The notes under the pieces: model-generated
Told to the model about the DNA's origin: nothing
Databases searched by the model: none
What the model saw: the letters and a program-made list of their open reading frames with translations, nothing else
NCBI GenBank assembly: GCA_026261815.1
Contig: JAMPIT010000417.1
Coordinates: 5,489,501-5,553,500 of the forward strand
Reading direction: 5' to 3'
Source of the DNA: Monarcha castaneiventris obscurior
Lineage: Eukaryota > Chordata > Aves > Passeriformes > Monarchidae
Length of the DNA stretch: 64,000 nucleotides
In this document: piece after piece, positions 25,279 through 37,100 of the stretch
Position numbering within the stretch: the stretch's first letter is position 1
Layout of the letters: every line of letters begins with the position of its first letter
Program-made: the position numbers and the translations under genes

Positions 25279-26960
25279 GTAAGGTAAAAAACATACCAGA
25301 CCCTGGAGTTGCTGGAACAGGTGAGACAGAAACATGCCTTGTGGACATGTCTCAGAAGTAAATGGGCTGGACGTTAGCATGAGACTAGTATGAAATGCAG
25401 AACTACACAAAAGAGTGGAGAGAAATGCACCTAAAAACCTGAGTAATCTGAAAGGAAATGACTGTTTACCTGAGGGTTTCATGCGTTTTGTTCAGAGCTT
25501 TGTCCCCTGAGGATGACTAGTGAGCGGGTTCCAATACAATCTCATTTGTTGTGACCCAGTTGTTGTGGGTCATGATTTTGAGACAGGAATGGAAGAGTGA
25601 TTGTGAAGACGAGGATGTAAAGAAAGAAAAGATAATTGAATAATTTTCATTAATTAAGCAGGTTTTAATAGATAAATTCTTTCAAAATGTATCCAATTTT
25701 CAAGTGGTATTTCTGACAATTATTTCTGTAGTTGTCCAGGTCTGTTGCTAATCAAACATGGTGAGGACAGTATGTTAAGTGTTGTGAAATACTTACTTCT
25801 CTGTCATCTATCACACAAAAAGTTTTATTTTGGTATCTGACAGTGTTACCATCAGATACACTAAAAAATTATGCATTCCTCTAATTTCAGGCAACTCAGC
25901 ACTAGCATCATAAGGGTGAGCTAATAAATTCTGGTTAGGGTGTGAAGTTCTAGAGATCTCTGTATGTTTTTTCTTTAGAAACAAGAGACTGGGATAAACT
26001 GAGGTCACACAATGAGTGTTTATTGGTTAAAAAAGTCTGCATTTTCAATCAAATATATTTTAATGGTTTTCATTAACTGTCAAGAAGACATTAAAATTCC
26101 AATTTGAAAAACTATAGTGGAATAACAGAAAAAAAGCAAGAACTTGTACCAGCTTGTGTTAAAAGGAACTAACATTTCAGCATTTTTATTGAAAAGCAAA
26201 GAACAAAGGGAAATATATGATTTATTACACAATGATAACTTTGGGCTCTTCTTAGTTTGAAATAGGGGAGGCAGGAAAATGGTGTTTTAATTTTTGTACT
26301 TCTCATTCCCCTAATCTATTCTCATGGGCAATAAATTAATGTTCCTCAAGTAAAGCCTGCTTTCCAAGTAGTAGTAACTGATAAGTGATTTTGCTGTCTA
26401 TCTTGACTATCCTAAGCTTGTCCACCCTATTTTTTCCAACGGGTCCTGTTGAAGAGGGTGAGTGAGAGATCAGCTGGGCGGGGATCTGACTGTTAAACAA
26501 GGCTAAGCCACCACAGTCTGTTTTGTTGTCCAACGTGTAGCTGAAGGAATAAAAGATAACGACAATAATTGGAAGAGGCAATGCACAAAACTTGAACTGG
26601 ACATTGCCAGGGAGTGCAGTAATTTGGGGGAGCTTCAATACTCGTGAAGGGAATTTTTGCTGTGGTGAAGGGAAAAGTGATGGAGATTTATTGTGTGTGT
26701 TTAGCGTTCACCTTTGCCAGCGTCATGATGATGTTACTTTGATATGGGGAATTTTTTTCTCATGTTGTAAGTGAAGTTTGTGGAGAATGTGGGACTAATG
26801 TATATTTTAATGACAAAAGTGTCTGTGATTTCAGGTCCCTGTATCATAGGGAATGTCTCTGTGAGAGGGCTCTGCTCCAGTGGTAGACGGATAAGATTTT
26901 TTCTATATATACATTAGCCTCTTAGCCAAATTCTAAGTTGGTTTTCTCATCAGTGGCTCC

Positions 26961-27143
26961 TTCCTTCCTTCCTTCCTTCCTTCCTTCCTTCCTTCCTTCC
27001 TTCCTTCCTTCCTTCCTTCCTTCCTTCCTTCCTTCCTTCCTTCCTTCCTTCCTCCTTCCTTCCTTCCTTCCTTCCTTCCTTCCTTCCTTCCTTCCTTCCT
27101 TCCTTCCTTCCTTCCTTCCTTCCTTCCTTCCTTCCTTCCTTCC
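26961..27143. repeat. (TTCC)n / (GGAA)n microsatellite
   Basis: About 45 tetranucleotide units with one interruption near 27051-27054 where a T is lost. It is a pure pyrimidine strand opposite a pure purine strand, so it can form triplex DNA and should be length-polymorphic. The FLPS-rich (plus) and GRKE-rich (minus) open frames across it are artefacts of the repeat. Confidence 0.97.
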
Positions 27144-27423
27144 CTCTTTTCTCACTTCCCCAAGTACACCAACGTTCTGGAGAAAGCATCTAAAATTATT
27201 CTACTAAGTCATGGAAATTAAACATATGATAAGTAAGAGGGTGGTAACTGCCAGTAGGCAGTGCTGATTCCTCCATTTATTGATGACTTTAATCAGGATC
27301 AGTGAATGTCATGTGTTTTGGTTAGTTACATGCCTCAGTATTGGAAGAACGGTTGGATATTTTCTAAGCTATATTTATACAAGAAATATTCATCTTTGTG
27401 TACCACATAATAAAACCCTACAG

Positions 27424-27519
27424 GAGGAAGTAATGAAAAAGTACTCAGAATCTGGCCAAAAAATACCAGATGACAATTTCAGTTTGGAAGAAGCTTTAAA
27501 GGAAGACAATGACTTTTAG
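27424..27519 (+). CDS. Candidate terminal coding exon of an unidentified gene
   Basis: After an acceptor (CCCTACAG, with only a modest pyrimidine tract) a phase-0 frame runs 31 codons to TAG at 27517. It starts EEVMKKYSESGQK and ends LEEALKEDNDF. The peptide is highly charged, without Cys or Trp, and looks like a real soluble C-terminus rather than random AT-rich translation. An AATAAA lies 173 bases after the stop. I do not recognise the family. Together with the exon candidates at 24251 and 25213 it could form a short gene driven by CpG island B, but phases show that at least one exon between 25.3 and 27.4 kb is missing. It could instead end a gene that starts farther left. Confidence 0.35.
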   Translation, partial: EEVMKKYSESGQKIPDDNFSLEEALKEDNDF

Positions 27520-27691
27520 CAAAAATAATCGCCAACTTAGACAAAACTTGCTGGGTTGTGTTGTTTGGTTTGTTTTTTTTTTCAGAAATATGATTCCTTT
27601 TTTAGGTTTGTACAAATACAGTAAGGTTTAAGTTACCCTTCATTTTAAGACATTGTGGAGAAAATTCAACCCAAGCAGGAAATACAGAAAT

Positions 27692-27697
27692 AATAAA
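27692..27697 (+). terminator. Candidate poly(A) signal
   Basis: AATAAA 173 bases after the stop of the candidate terminal exon, with a T-rich stretch (CTCTTTTTT) about 35 bases downstream. The distance is normal for a short 3' UTR, but the hexamer is common in AT-rich DNA. Confidence 0.35.
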
Positions 27698-28330
27698 ACT
27701 GATAATTATAAGTAAATACATCCAAACAAGCTCTTTTTTACATTCCACCCATCTTCTGTCAACTGATTTTTTATTTACAAAGTCTCTAGCAAGTCTGTAG
27801 AAAGTTGATCATACTGGGATTGAAGAAAAAAAAAGAGACCTTTTAAAGTACAATCAAGATAATGAGATACTGTAAGTCCCAGTTCTTATGTAATTAACAT
27901 AATCTTGAAAAGTTCAGTGTGCTAAGCCCAAGTATTTTACCTTTTTAAGTTGTTACTAGATCACTCTGCATCTGATTCTTCACTGGCAAGTTCCTCCAGA
28001 TACACATAATTTATTGAGACATTTGGTACAACTATTACCACTTCAATTAATTAACCCATGAGTCTTCCACTTTCTAGAAAGATCTAAAGCAGGTGTGACA
28101 TTGAAAAAAGCCTAAGGCTAGAGCTGATAATAAGAAAACTGAGAGAAGAATAATTTGCCCTGAGGGTAAGCCTTTTTACCAGTATAGAAAATTTTCTTTT
28201 AAAGAAAAGATTTCCATTGCTCAACATTCAAGGTCAGTTTTTTTCATTTAGTTTTGATTTATTTAGACTAAGTTAGGATAGACAAAAGTCAGCACACACA
28301 TTTCAGATGATTTGCAGATGAGACGATCAG

Positions 28331-28336
28331 TTTATT
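28331..28336 (-). terminator. Candidate minus-strand poly(A) signal
   Basis: TTTATT here is AATAAA on the minus strand, and the bases just to its left read GT-rich on that strand (TGAAATGTGTGTGCTGAC). It could end a leftward transcript from CpG island C. The support is weak. Confidence 0.2.
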
Positions 28337-28339
28337 TAC

Positions 28340-31300
28340 TGAAAACATCCGATACGCATTACATTCCAGACATGTTCAGACAGATTCCTTCCAACAGGTC
28401 AAAACAAATTCCCAAGTAGGAATCATATAAAATATTCTTTTCATTTCTTTATCAGATTCTAAAAATTCTTAAAATATATTGGATAAAACTTAATGAGACA
28501 CATGTTCAAAAAACTGTGTAGTCTGAAGATAAAGCATCCTGCATTTAAGAAGTATTATGGGATTTAAAACTGAGTACTAATTTCTCAAACTCTGCTGCAA
28601 TAACAATGCTACTTGACCTCACTACTTTGTATTACTTTGTGTTTTTAGAGGGAGAAAGACATCTTTCAAACCAGGCTACTACAGCAATCTTCCTGAAGTA
28701 ATGGAAAGAGAACTGTGTTCAGGAATTAAGTTTCAGTCAACACACTTGATGGCAACCAGCTTATTTCGTGGCCACCACATGAATACTTCTAGTGATTATA
28801 TCCTGTATATCAGGTACTGTTTTTAGGACTAGGTTTCACAATTTTCTTATATCAAATGAGACAATAGGGACAAGCTATTCTTTCCAAAAAATGTTTCTCA
28901 TTGGTGCTCAGAATTGACTTTATTTTTAGATCCTTTTGGAAAGTATCTTCATTTAATAGACTGCAGTTGTCAATCAGGTCACATGTTAAAATTACTTTTT
29001 CTTTCAAAGTCTGGTAGACTCTTTACTAGATGTTAAGAATTAACAGATACTTGCCTATATCTCAAAATACTGATAGTTTAGTAGAACAAACTTACCAAGC
29101 TGTAAAAACATGTTTTTGTCACTAATTGAACTCTGCACTTACCACTGACCTATACAAATATTGCTGCTACAAAGTAGGATTTTCTTATTAAAACCAGAAA
29201 TTAAGTTAGATTTAATTTGTTGTGGCAGAGATGAAAGGTAGTAAAGTAAGAGAGGATAACACAGTGGGAAAAATGACTGGTAGGTGTTTAAACTAAATAT
29301 GTCTGCTCAGCAAATAAATTAGTTAGTTACTACACCAAAGTCACAACAAAGTAAATTTGATCACAAAACAGCTGAACAGGAGAATATTTACTTCATAATT
29401 AGTAAAATTTATTTTTTAAAACTAACATAAAATCAGAGAGGAATAGAGAAGATTTAGGAATTTTCTCCAAATCATCTTATTAGCCTTAAAGATAATAGAT
29501 AATAATAGCATATTTTACAAAATTCACATTACAGGAAGGTACTTAATGTGTGAAAAGTAACCTAAGTGCAAATGCCTTAATTAGCTTTGATTCTTTACAG
29601 TAACATTTCCTCAAGTATTTTGGTCATATTCACCATGTTTCTGCTCTTTGTTCTTATATTGTGAAGTTAATATATTTAGAAGATTTCTGAAATGTCTTAA
29701 TATAATTTCATAGATGTACTTCAGGTTTCTGTATTAAAAAAAAAAAAGCCCTTGTATGAAAAAGGAATTTTAAAAGCCACCTGTTTTTCTTCACCAGAAA
29801 GTTATCATGCAATTTCTTTATCAGAGACATTTTAAGCCTTGCTAGTGAAGTTCTTGAAGACTGAAATCATAGAAGTGTTAAGGCTGGAAAAGACCTCTGT
29901 GATCACCGAGTCCAACCATTAACCTAACACTGCCAAATCACAGATCAGGTTGTCAGATAAGGATTTCGTTTTTACTTACGAGAAATATTTATGTTAGTGA
30001 AATTACTTTATGGTATTATGGTGTTTCTTTTGACCTGTGTAGGAATTGTTCATAACCAGATATGTTGTAGTAGTTCCATCCTATTAGGCAACTAATATGC
30101 AAGAAATACTTACTAATCTAGTGATTTACCAAAAAACAATTAATGTAAATCTTACTGGCTTAAAAGTGTCATCCATTTAGCAAGGTGAGCTCTTTAAATA
30201 CACGTTTTCCAGTTATTATTTAAAAATAAAATGCACGAATAAAACCACTTTTTCTGCTTGCTAAATATTTATGATCCTGTTTTGTTTTTATTAAAAGTCA
30301 ACAGTTGTCTTTATATAAAATGCACATTTTCATATTGAGAACCATACCATTTTTTGTGCATCACTTTCCTTTCTTCCTTTTATAATTCCCACTGTGACCC
30401 TACAATGTCTCCGTTAACAATTATTAAATCATGTGGGGAGAGCTAGTATTTTGAAAATATTAATGGTGTTAATATCATAGTCCTAACACAACTTGACACA
30501 CAGAGAAAGGATCATGTAATCAGCGTTCTAGTGATATGTCATTCATAGGTTGGAACTGTCCTATAACACTACCTGGAAATAAGAAAATTAAGTATTATAT
30601 GCAGACTTCAAGCCTTAAGTTCATTGGAGAACTGAAAATCAAGAAGAAATTCTGTGTTGCACATAAAACACTCCTTTTTTAACATTGTTTTTGTAAAGTG
30701 CATCAGAATATTTTTTTTCTCTGTGTTTATCATTAAAATGATTGAACACATTAACGAGTCTTCAGACAGGAAACGAGATGGATATCTACTTTTTCATGGT
30801 ATTAAAATTTTGCATCTTTTTAATTTAATTGCAGTGTACTGTTTGCTTGCACATTCCTTTTAGAGCAAAAACCCCCCATTTTGCAAATAGAGACAAGATG
30901 ATGAAGTTGTGGTTTTTTGAAAATTTTTTATTTTAACTTTGTTCTTGTAAAGACTCTGAGCAATATAAACTGATACTATTGCTTTTTCAAATTTATGACC
31001 AGCTGTAGGAAGAGCAGTTGACAAAAATCTGGATTTTCATTTCCTCAAATTACTAATCTTGTAATTCAAATATTATTTGCTCTTTAGATTTAAGGGTACA
31101 ATCCTGCTACCTCTACTGGTATCTGAAATGTCATAGTATTAATTGCTGTAACAGCTACATTAATACAACACTCCTGACTCCGCTTCATGTCGTTCCCTCG
31201 GGTCCTGTCACTGGTTGCCAGAGAGAAGAGATTGGTGCCAGCTCTCTTTCTTAACTCTCCCTCTATTATGTGAATTGCACTGCATTGAACAAAACTACAG

Positions 31301-32159
31301 TGCTGTAATGGCTTCCATACTAAATTAAGTTTGGAGTAACACCAGCTGTTATTCAAAGAGATGGCTGTACTCATACACAGTCTTCTGGAAATGCATCTTT
31401 TAGCCACAAAGCATTCATTCCTGATCGACTCCCAAAGCATTTATATGGAACGACCCTGCAAAAGCGCTCACCTGAAGTGAATTTACAAGTTAAACAATAG
31501 GCATGGCTAGGAACTGCCCACTTCTGTATAGTTCTGGACTTTACTTCTGAACTACCTAGTCTTCTGACTGTACACACAAGCTCAAAAGACTCAACTTCAA
31601 ATTCAAGTATGTCTTTTTCAAGACAAAACACTCCAGTATTGCATTGTAGCTCAACAGTGGAAGTTTAAGACATTATGGTTACAGGTTTCTGCTATGCTTC
31701 CTCTTAGAAATTGTCATGCCTGTCGCCAAGACAGCTGAGGAAGATGTATGTTCCCATTTCAGCAGTTCAAGTTCCAGGCTAGTGCCCTTTCTTAAAGCCC
31801 GGTTGCAGATGCGTTTGCAAAAATTTATGGGCACATGTATACATTTCCTTCTTTGATCTTGGCTGTGCAATGGAAACGTAGCAGAGAGATCCCGCAAACC
31901 ACAGGGAATGGCAGAACCCTAAAACACTGCCCCTCAATCTTTTGAGAAATACCTTCAGTGCTGGTAGCTCAGTGTGTACCTGCAGTGCAGCTGCAGATTG
32001 AGCTCTGAGTGGCAGGAGCCCCAGGCAAGAGGCTGTGAACTGGTGGCAACCCTTTACACAACAAAGGAACCCGTGGCATTGATTGGGCAGGTGATCAGGA
32101 CACTCCAAGACATGGCAGGAGCCAACAACTCAGCTGGAAGACCTCAGACTATAGTGCAC
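28340..32159. other. AT-rich stretch, possible leftward transcript body
   Basis: No coding exon is supported. Minus-strand frames at 31090-31440, 31371-31631, 31679-31897 and 31779-32108 overlap each other in different frames and show no domain. The region could be the 3' portion of a divergent long non-coding RNA from CpG island C. Confidence 0.3.
29866..29945 (-). mobile_element. Short CR1 LINE tail
   Basis: ATCATAGAAGTGTTAAGGCTGGAAAAGACCTCTGTGATCACCGAGTCCAACCATTAACC (within 29867-29926) is the conserved CR1 3' end on the minus strand, truncated after about 80 bases. Confidence 0.85.
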
Positions 32160-32490
32160 GTAGACTGAGAGAGTATAAGAGCCCAGGGCTTCCTTTGTTC
32201 AGGGTCCCTCCTCCAATGCATCAGCTCGAGCTCGTATTCTGTTTTTGCACCATGATTTGATTAGTTTGAGAATTCAGATGTTGGAGACTCTACTATGGGA
32301 AACTTGGGGTCAAACCAGTAAGGAAACCTGGTCTGTGAGAGTGTTGTGAGGGTAGGGAGTTGAGTGGGACACCCATTGGTTGCTGGAGCTTCTCGCTGTG
32401 AAGGGACTTCGGTCTCAGCTTTGGTGGTGCGAGTGTGAATGCCAGAGCGATTCCTGGATAGTCAGACAGGAAAGTTCCCTTAACCAATCC
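32160..32490 (+). mobile_element. ERV-like repeat with TATA motif (copy 2 of a pair)
   Basis: The 3' part (32300-32490) is related to 16455-16670, sharing AAACCAGTAAGGAAACC, GGGACTTCGGTC, GGTGGTGCGAGTGTGAATGC and CAGACAGGAAAGTTCCC. Upstream, GAGAGTATAAGAGCCCAGGG (TATAAG near 32174) followed by a short pyrimidine-rich segment resembles a U3/R boundary. No retroviral reading frame is seen. The limits and the family are uncertain. Confidence 0.5.
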
Positions 32491-33434
32491 ACCAAGTACA
32501 TCTGACAGGACTCTTACAATGGCTGTGTGATAGATACTGTTCCACTACATACGTGCACAGAGAAACCTATTAGTCTGTCTGATCCATATATGACAAACAG
32601 AAATTTTATTCATAACTAGCTTATTTTTCAAGAAAACAAATCAGGATGCCATTTTTCACTCCTTCAGTAGGAAAAATGTGAACTCCATTTGCCTTAACGA
32701 GGAACAAATGCGACTCTCCACTACCAGGTTAGTAGGTAACTGGTACTTCTACCAAGAAGCCTACACATGTCCTTTCATGCCAGTGTCCTTTTGGTGTACC
32801 TGAGAACACAGCCATGGGTCTCTCTGCTAGACCTGACACGTGCCTTGGGGGGGGTCAGGTCTACCTTTGGCTGCGGTACAAAGAGCACCAAGTTCTAGCT
32901 CATGTCAAAGCAGGCCGTGTGTTTTTTCCCCCCACATCTGAGGCAAAAATGGAGAGTGGATGAGGAATGGCCACTTGCAGTTTTGACCTGAAGCTCACCC
33001 AGGGTAACCTGCATGCCTCAGATTCACGTAAAACTAGAACCAACAGGCACCTTTTGGTTTCCTGGCACTCCTGAACCTCAAAGGTAGTTCTTAAACAACT
33101 CCAAACCTCTGTGCTTTGGTCAGGCACAGCCACAGTCCAGAAGCAGGAGACGAGGGGTGATAAGGGACAGGCAGCAAACAATGCAGGTCGCTGATAACGC
33201 AGCCTGGCGGCTTTCAGGCGGGCTTTCGAAGGTGTCAGAGCGGCTGCAGGGCCACGCAGCCTGGAGCTGCTGAGGCGGGAAGCTGCAGGAGGGAAGGGAG
33301 GAGGGAGGGTCGGGCCGGCTGCTCCCGGCGCCGCCCCTCGGTGCGCCATCGCGCCCCCTAGCGGCAGCAGCCGCAGCGCGCCTCGCTGCGCCGAACCCTG
33401 CACGGCTGCGCGCCGAGGGGCGGGGCCACCGCCT

Positions 33435-33444
33435 TATTTAAATA
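33435..33444. promoter_or_regulatory. TATA-like palindrome
   Basis: TATTTAAATA is an isolated AT-rich palindrome inside otherwise GC-rich sequence, about 35 bases upstream of the AAGATGGCC element. The spacing would fit a focused start near 33470 on the plus strand. Confidence 0.45.
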
Positions 33445-33456
33445 TCACGGAGGCTA

Positions 33457-33464
33457 ATTTGCAT
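33457..33464. promoter_or_regulatory. Octamer element (first copy)
   Basis: ATTTGCAT, the reverse form of the POU2F1/OCT octamer, lies seven bases before the AAGATGGCC element at 33471-33479. A second copy lies at 33581-33588. Confidence 0.5.
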
Positions 33465-33580
33465 GGCACCAAGATGGCCGGCCCGGCGATTGGCCGGTTC
33501 CGGAGCAGCCCCCCACTGCCGGCCCCCGTGCCCACGGAGGGGGCGGGGCCAACCCAGAGAGGGGAGGAGACACGGCGTTC

Positions 33581-33588
33581 ATTTGCAT
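33581..33588. promoter_or_regulatory. Octamer element (second copy)
   Basis: A second exact ATTTGCAT in the same orientation, 124 bases downstream of the first. Two exact octamers are unexpected in such GC-rich sequence. Confidence 0.5.
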
Positions 33589-33782
33589 AGCGGCCCGGCG
33601 CGTGCGACGCGGGGAGGCGGCGTTGGCGCCCGGAGCGGGCTCTGAGTTTGAATCCACGGCGGCGGCGGCGGCCGCTGGGGCGGGAGCTGCCGCGGGACGC
33701 GAGGCGCAGGTACCGCGGGGCGCGCTCGGGGCGCGGGGCCGGGCGGGCAGGGCACGGCAGCGGCAGCGCTCGCTGCTCCGCG

Positions 33783-33811
33783 CGGCGGCGGCGGCGGCGG
33801 CTGCTGCTGCT
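33783..33811. repeat. Adjacent CGG and CTG trinucleotide repeats
   Basis: Six CGG-type units run directly into four CTG units (GGCGGCTGCTGCTGCTGC). Other CGG runs occur at 33656-33672 and 33932-33950. All lie in the probable 5' UTR or promoter. Such repeats form hairpins and can vary in length. Confidence 0.85.
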
Positions 33812-33818
33812 GCAACAG

Positions 33819-33829
33819 TGCGCATGCGC
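33819..33829. promoter_or_regulatory. NRF1 palindromic site
   Basis: TGCGCATGCGC matches the NRF1 consensus. NRF1 sites are typical of active CpG-island promoters. Confidence 0.65.
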
Positions 33830-34180
33830 CGGGAAGCTGCAGCGCTGTACCCGCGCATGCATGGGAGCACGTGACCCAGCTCCAGTGCAGCGGCGGTGGC
33901 GCGCGTGCGCGTCCCCGTTGCTCTCGCGCGTTGGCGGCGGCGGCGGCGGCGCGGGCACAGGTGGGTCCGGCGGGGGCGCGCAGCGGGCAGCGCCGGGCGC
34001 CCGCCTGGGCGCGACGCGCAAGGGCGGGGCGAGGCGAGGCGGCGGCGCGTTTGGGTGGGACTCGGGCGCGCCCGGCGCCTCGAGAGCGTTTCCTCGCTGC
34101 CCGCCGGAAATGCGGTGGCGTGGCCTGGGTGGTGCTGTGCGCCGCCGGGAAGGGCCGTGCCGCTGCGTGGGGCGTCGCAG

Positions 34181-37100
34181 CGCATGGGCTGTGGAAGCGA
34201 CGAGGGGAAAACTGTTGGTGGTGTTCCTACACTGGTGGGCACCAGCGCATTATTTCTTTACTGTATGGACACACCCGTTCGTTGGAAAACAAACCGTTTC
34301 TGTGTGCGAACGGAGAAAGCCGAGTTGTGTTTATTTGTGTGACGCCACCAGTAAACAAGGCCCAAGCGGGTCCTCGAGGTGTCATGGCTGCCCACATCAA
34401 ACAACATGGCAAAACAGTTCAAGCCATGTGCTATAGAAGGTATATTCGAATCTCCGTTGTTCCTTAAGTATTTAAAATACCCTTTTTTTCCCCACAATTG
34501 AGGGTTTCACAGTTTAATTTTGAGGTCTATTAGAGATGTAGGATTGCCCTTGAGTAGTTTGTTCTTCTAGCAGATCCATCCTTCCTGGATTTCCCAGATG
34601 TTGGCAGATATTCAATGGAAATGGTGGCAGTAGAATATTCTGTTGCTTAACAATAATCCTGGAATAATTTTACGTAACATGGCTGTGATCCTTATCATAG
34701 ACAGACTTACTGGAAAAATTGGATGGCATTGTTGGTGGAAAAGTACTTGTTTAAAATCAGGCAGTGAACAGTTCTGCTGTTCTAAGCAGCAGTCAATGCG
34801 CTTAAAAATGCAGCCTTCAGTGACAGAAAAATGTCACGCATCTAGATATTTATCACACTAAGCAGCAGAAGTAAGAGCACGTTAATGGATTTGTTTGACG
34901 TTCCAAATTATACAAGGAAATGAAGTGTTACTATGAACCAGTTTAAAAGAATTTAATTGTGCAAGATCAGAATATTTTACAAGCATACTGTCTGTCTCTC
35001 TTTTGGAAATTAAAGTATATGCTTGCACTCACTACAGTTCATAATACTTACAGTCATGTTTTCAAAAACACAGGTGTGGAAAATGTGCCTAATCTCTGCT
35101 TAAATCTGGAATTAGTAAGTTAAATATGAAGTCTGTATGCAACCATCAGCCATCAATGTAGAAAAAGTGGTTTTCTAATTAGATACTGGTTTTTGCAGTC
35201 CTATAGGAAGGTATGAAGGAGAGTGTTGCTGCAGACACTAATAATTGCTTGGAGGGGAAGAAATCAAACACAAAAACCACTGCTGTTTGATACGTGATCT
35301 TGGGTAGGTAATTTCTCAGCTTCAGAGCTATGAAATGGGGCTAATGGTTGCTGTCAGACAAATCATAAAATGAATTTGCTAATTACTACATTTATGCAAT
35401 TTATGAATCATGGTGATTGCATCCACTATTCATTCCTCAAGTATGGCACTTATTCTCTTAAATGTCTAAGAACTACAAAGTGAAGTTTTTATGTATGTAT
35501 AATCCAGGTAGTGTTACGCTTTTGGATTGTTTTTATATTCTTAGTTTAGAGAACTTAGTACATTGTTTGGAGTAAAAAGTGTTTTTATCAGCTGCAACTT
35601 TTTCACCAAGCATAGCAGTGCTGAGCTGGTGCTTTCTCTGATAATATGGAACAGCATTGTGTTTTGCTGTACGAAATAATTTAGCAGGATTGTCTTGGAC
35701 TTTGCATTGACTTGAAACTGATCATAGTGGAATTTACTTGCAAAAAGATACAATAGTTATAATATGCATCAATTTAAATAGTTATTTGAGGCTTTTATTG
35801 AGAGATCCATTGTCTTTTATTCTCTATGAAGTCCGTTTTCAAGGAGATGCTGATTGCAATAGATACGCATGCCTTACCTGCCACATTTTCTACGCTTTTG
35901 CAAATGGTAGCTTGTATTATTGTTATTTTACAAACTTTAAAAAGCAACATTTAACCGTAGTGTGCTGGTTTTCATATAAAGACTCCTTTAGTAATGCTTC
36001 CATTTGGGACATAAAACGCATAGGCATATGCGTCCCTACTAGCACGGGAGGTGATTTTGCCAGCTAAGAAAGAACCAGAACAACTTAGTTAAAAAAATAG
36101 CTTGATTTTGCATACTGATTGTACAGAATCCATGTAAACAGGAATATTTCACGTGTTCACTAAATTTTAAAATACTGACTTCTAATTATTAATTTAGTCT
36201 TCACTTTCCTTGTATTTGTGCATGTTTTCTGTTGCAGACTAGAAATACTTTCACAGTGAAAGCTATTTGACTAAACCAAGTACTGCAATTTATCCCCAAA
36301 ATAATGAAAGAAAACAATCATTTTTCACCAATTAGATTATTTTAATAGTGTAATCATTTATTGTGCTTATGTGGATGTAATTGTCAGAAACTATACTTAT
36401 GGCAAAAATGCGAAGTTTATTACTGGAATGTAAATAGTAAGGCCAAAATGTCCTTTAAACCAGTATGGTGTTCCTACTTAATAGTATGCATGTTAATGCT
36501 TTTATTTCTGTATTTATTCTGTATTTAGTGTTTTTTCAATATTGTGAATTACTTACATGTCTATATTATGATTTTATTTTGGCAAATAGTGTAATGATTC
36601 ATGTACATCATAGTTTTCATAAGGGATAATATATGAAGAAAGTAAGTTGCAAGTTAAAAAATTGTTACAATATGTGAGTATGGGGAGTTGGGGTTTTTTC
36701 TTTCCCTGATTTATTTTTATATAATACTGAAATGCAATAAAATCTAATAGTATTTTTGGGGACCATCTGGCATTGGTCTTTGGTTTTCCTTAGTATGTGA
36801 CATTATTCTGAGATAATATATTGACAAAATAAGTGGGAATGTGGGAACTTGTAAACTGGTAAACATAAATGCTACTTTCATTATATTTGTAATTCTAGTG
36901 TTTCAGTTCTGTTACTTGCATTGTATGCTGTACTGCATGAAGAAACCTGTCCTCATTTCCCCTGTACTATAAGAAGCTGTTTACAAGCAGCAGTGACTAT
37001 CCAAATACAGGATGGAAAATAAGATAAGGCTGTTCTGTGGGGCAGGGCTTTTTTTTTTTTTTTTGGCAGCTCGTTAGGAGCAGAAAGTTGTCTAATTTTT

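Larger units (their letters stand above)
33600..33960 (+). other. Candidate non-coding first exon(s)
   Basis: Two possible donors close a rightward first exon: GCAG|GTACCG at 33710 and ACAG|GTGGGT at 33961. Sequence between them carries CGG and CTG repeats and would be 5' UTR. No credible coding start with known homology is visible, so the gene's coding exons probably lie far downstream, some perhaps beyond this window. The gene is unidentified. Confidence 0.4.
33180..34180. promoter_or_regulatory. CpG island C, likely divergent promoter
   Basis: The largest and densest CpG island of the window. Core elements include GC boxes (GGGGCGGGGCC near 33417 and 33540), an inverted CCAAT box (GATTGGCCGG near 33488), two ATTTGCAT octamers, an AAGATGGCC element at 33471, an NRF1 palindrome at 33819 and an ETS-like CCGGAAAT near 34105. 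Two plus-strand donors (33710 and 33961) point to rightward first exons. By eye, sequence to the right is richer in T and G on the plus strand, while sequence to the left is not, which suits divergent transcription. The long open frames on both strands are GC artefacts. Confidence 0.8.

Noticed and set aside
26922..27207. Open frames of FLPS and GRKE repeats on both strands.
   Set aside because: They are translations of the TTCC/GGAA microsatellite.
31090..32108. Overlapping minus-strand frames upstream of a possible leftward poly(A) site.
   Set aside because: They are in different frames, lack paired splice sites and have no recognisable content. Non-coding RNA is more likely if transcribed.
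33434..34467. Several 150-260 codon frames on both strands in CpG island C.
   Set aside because: Same GC effect; none has a recognisable domain and they overlap in all frames.
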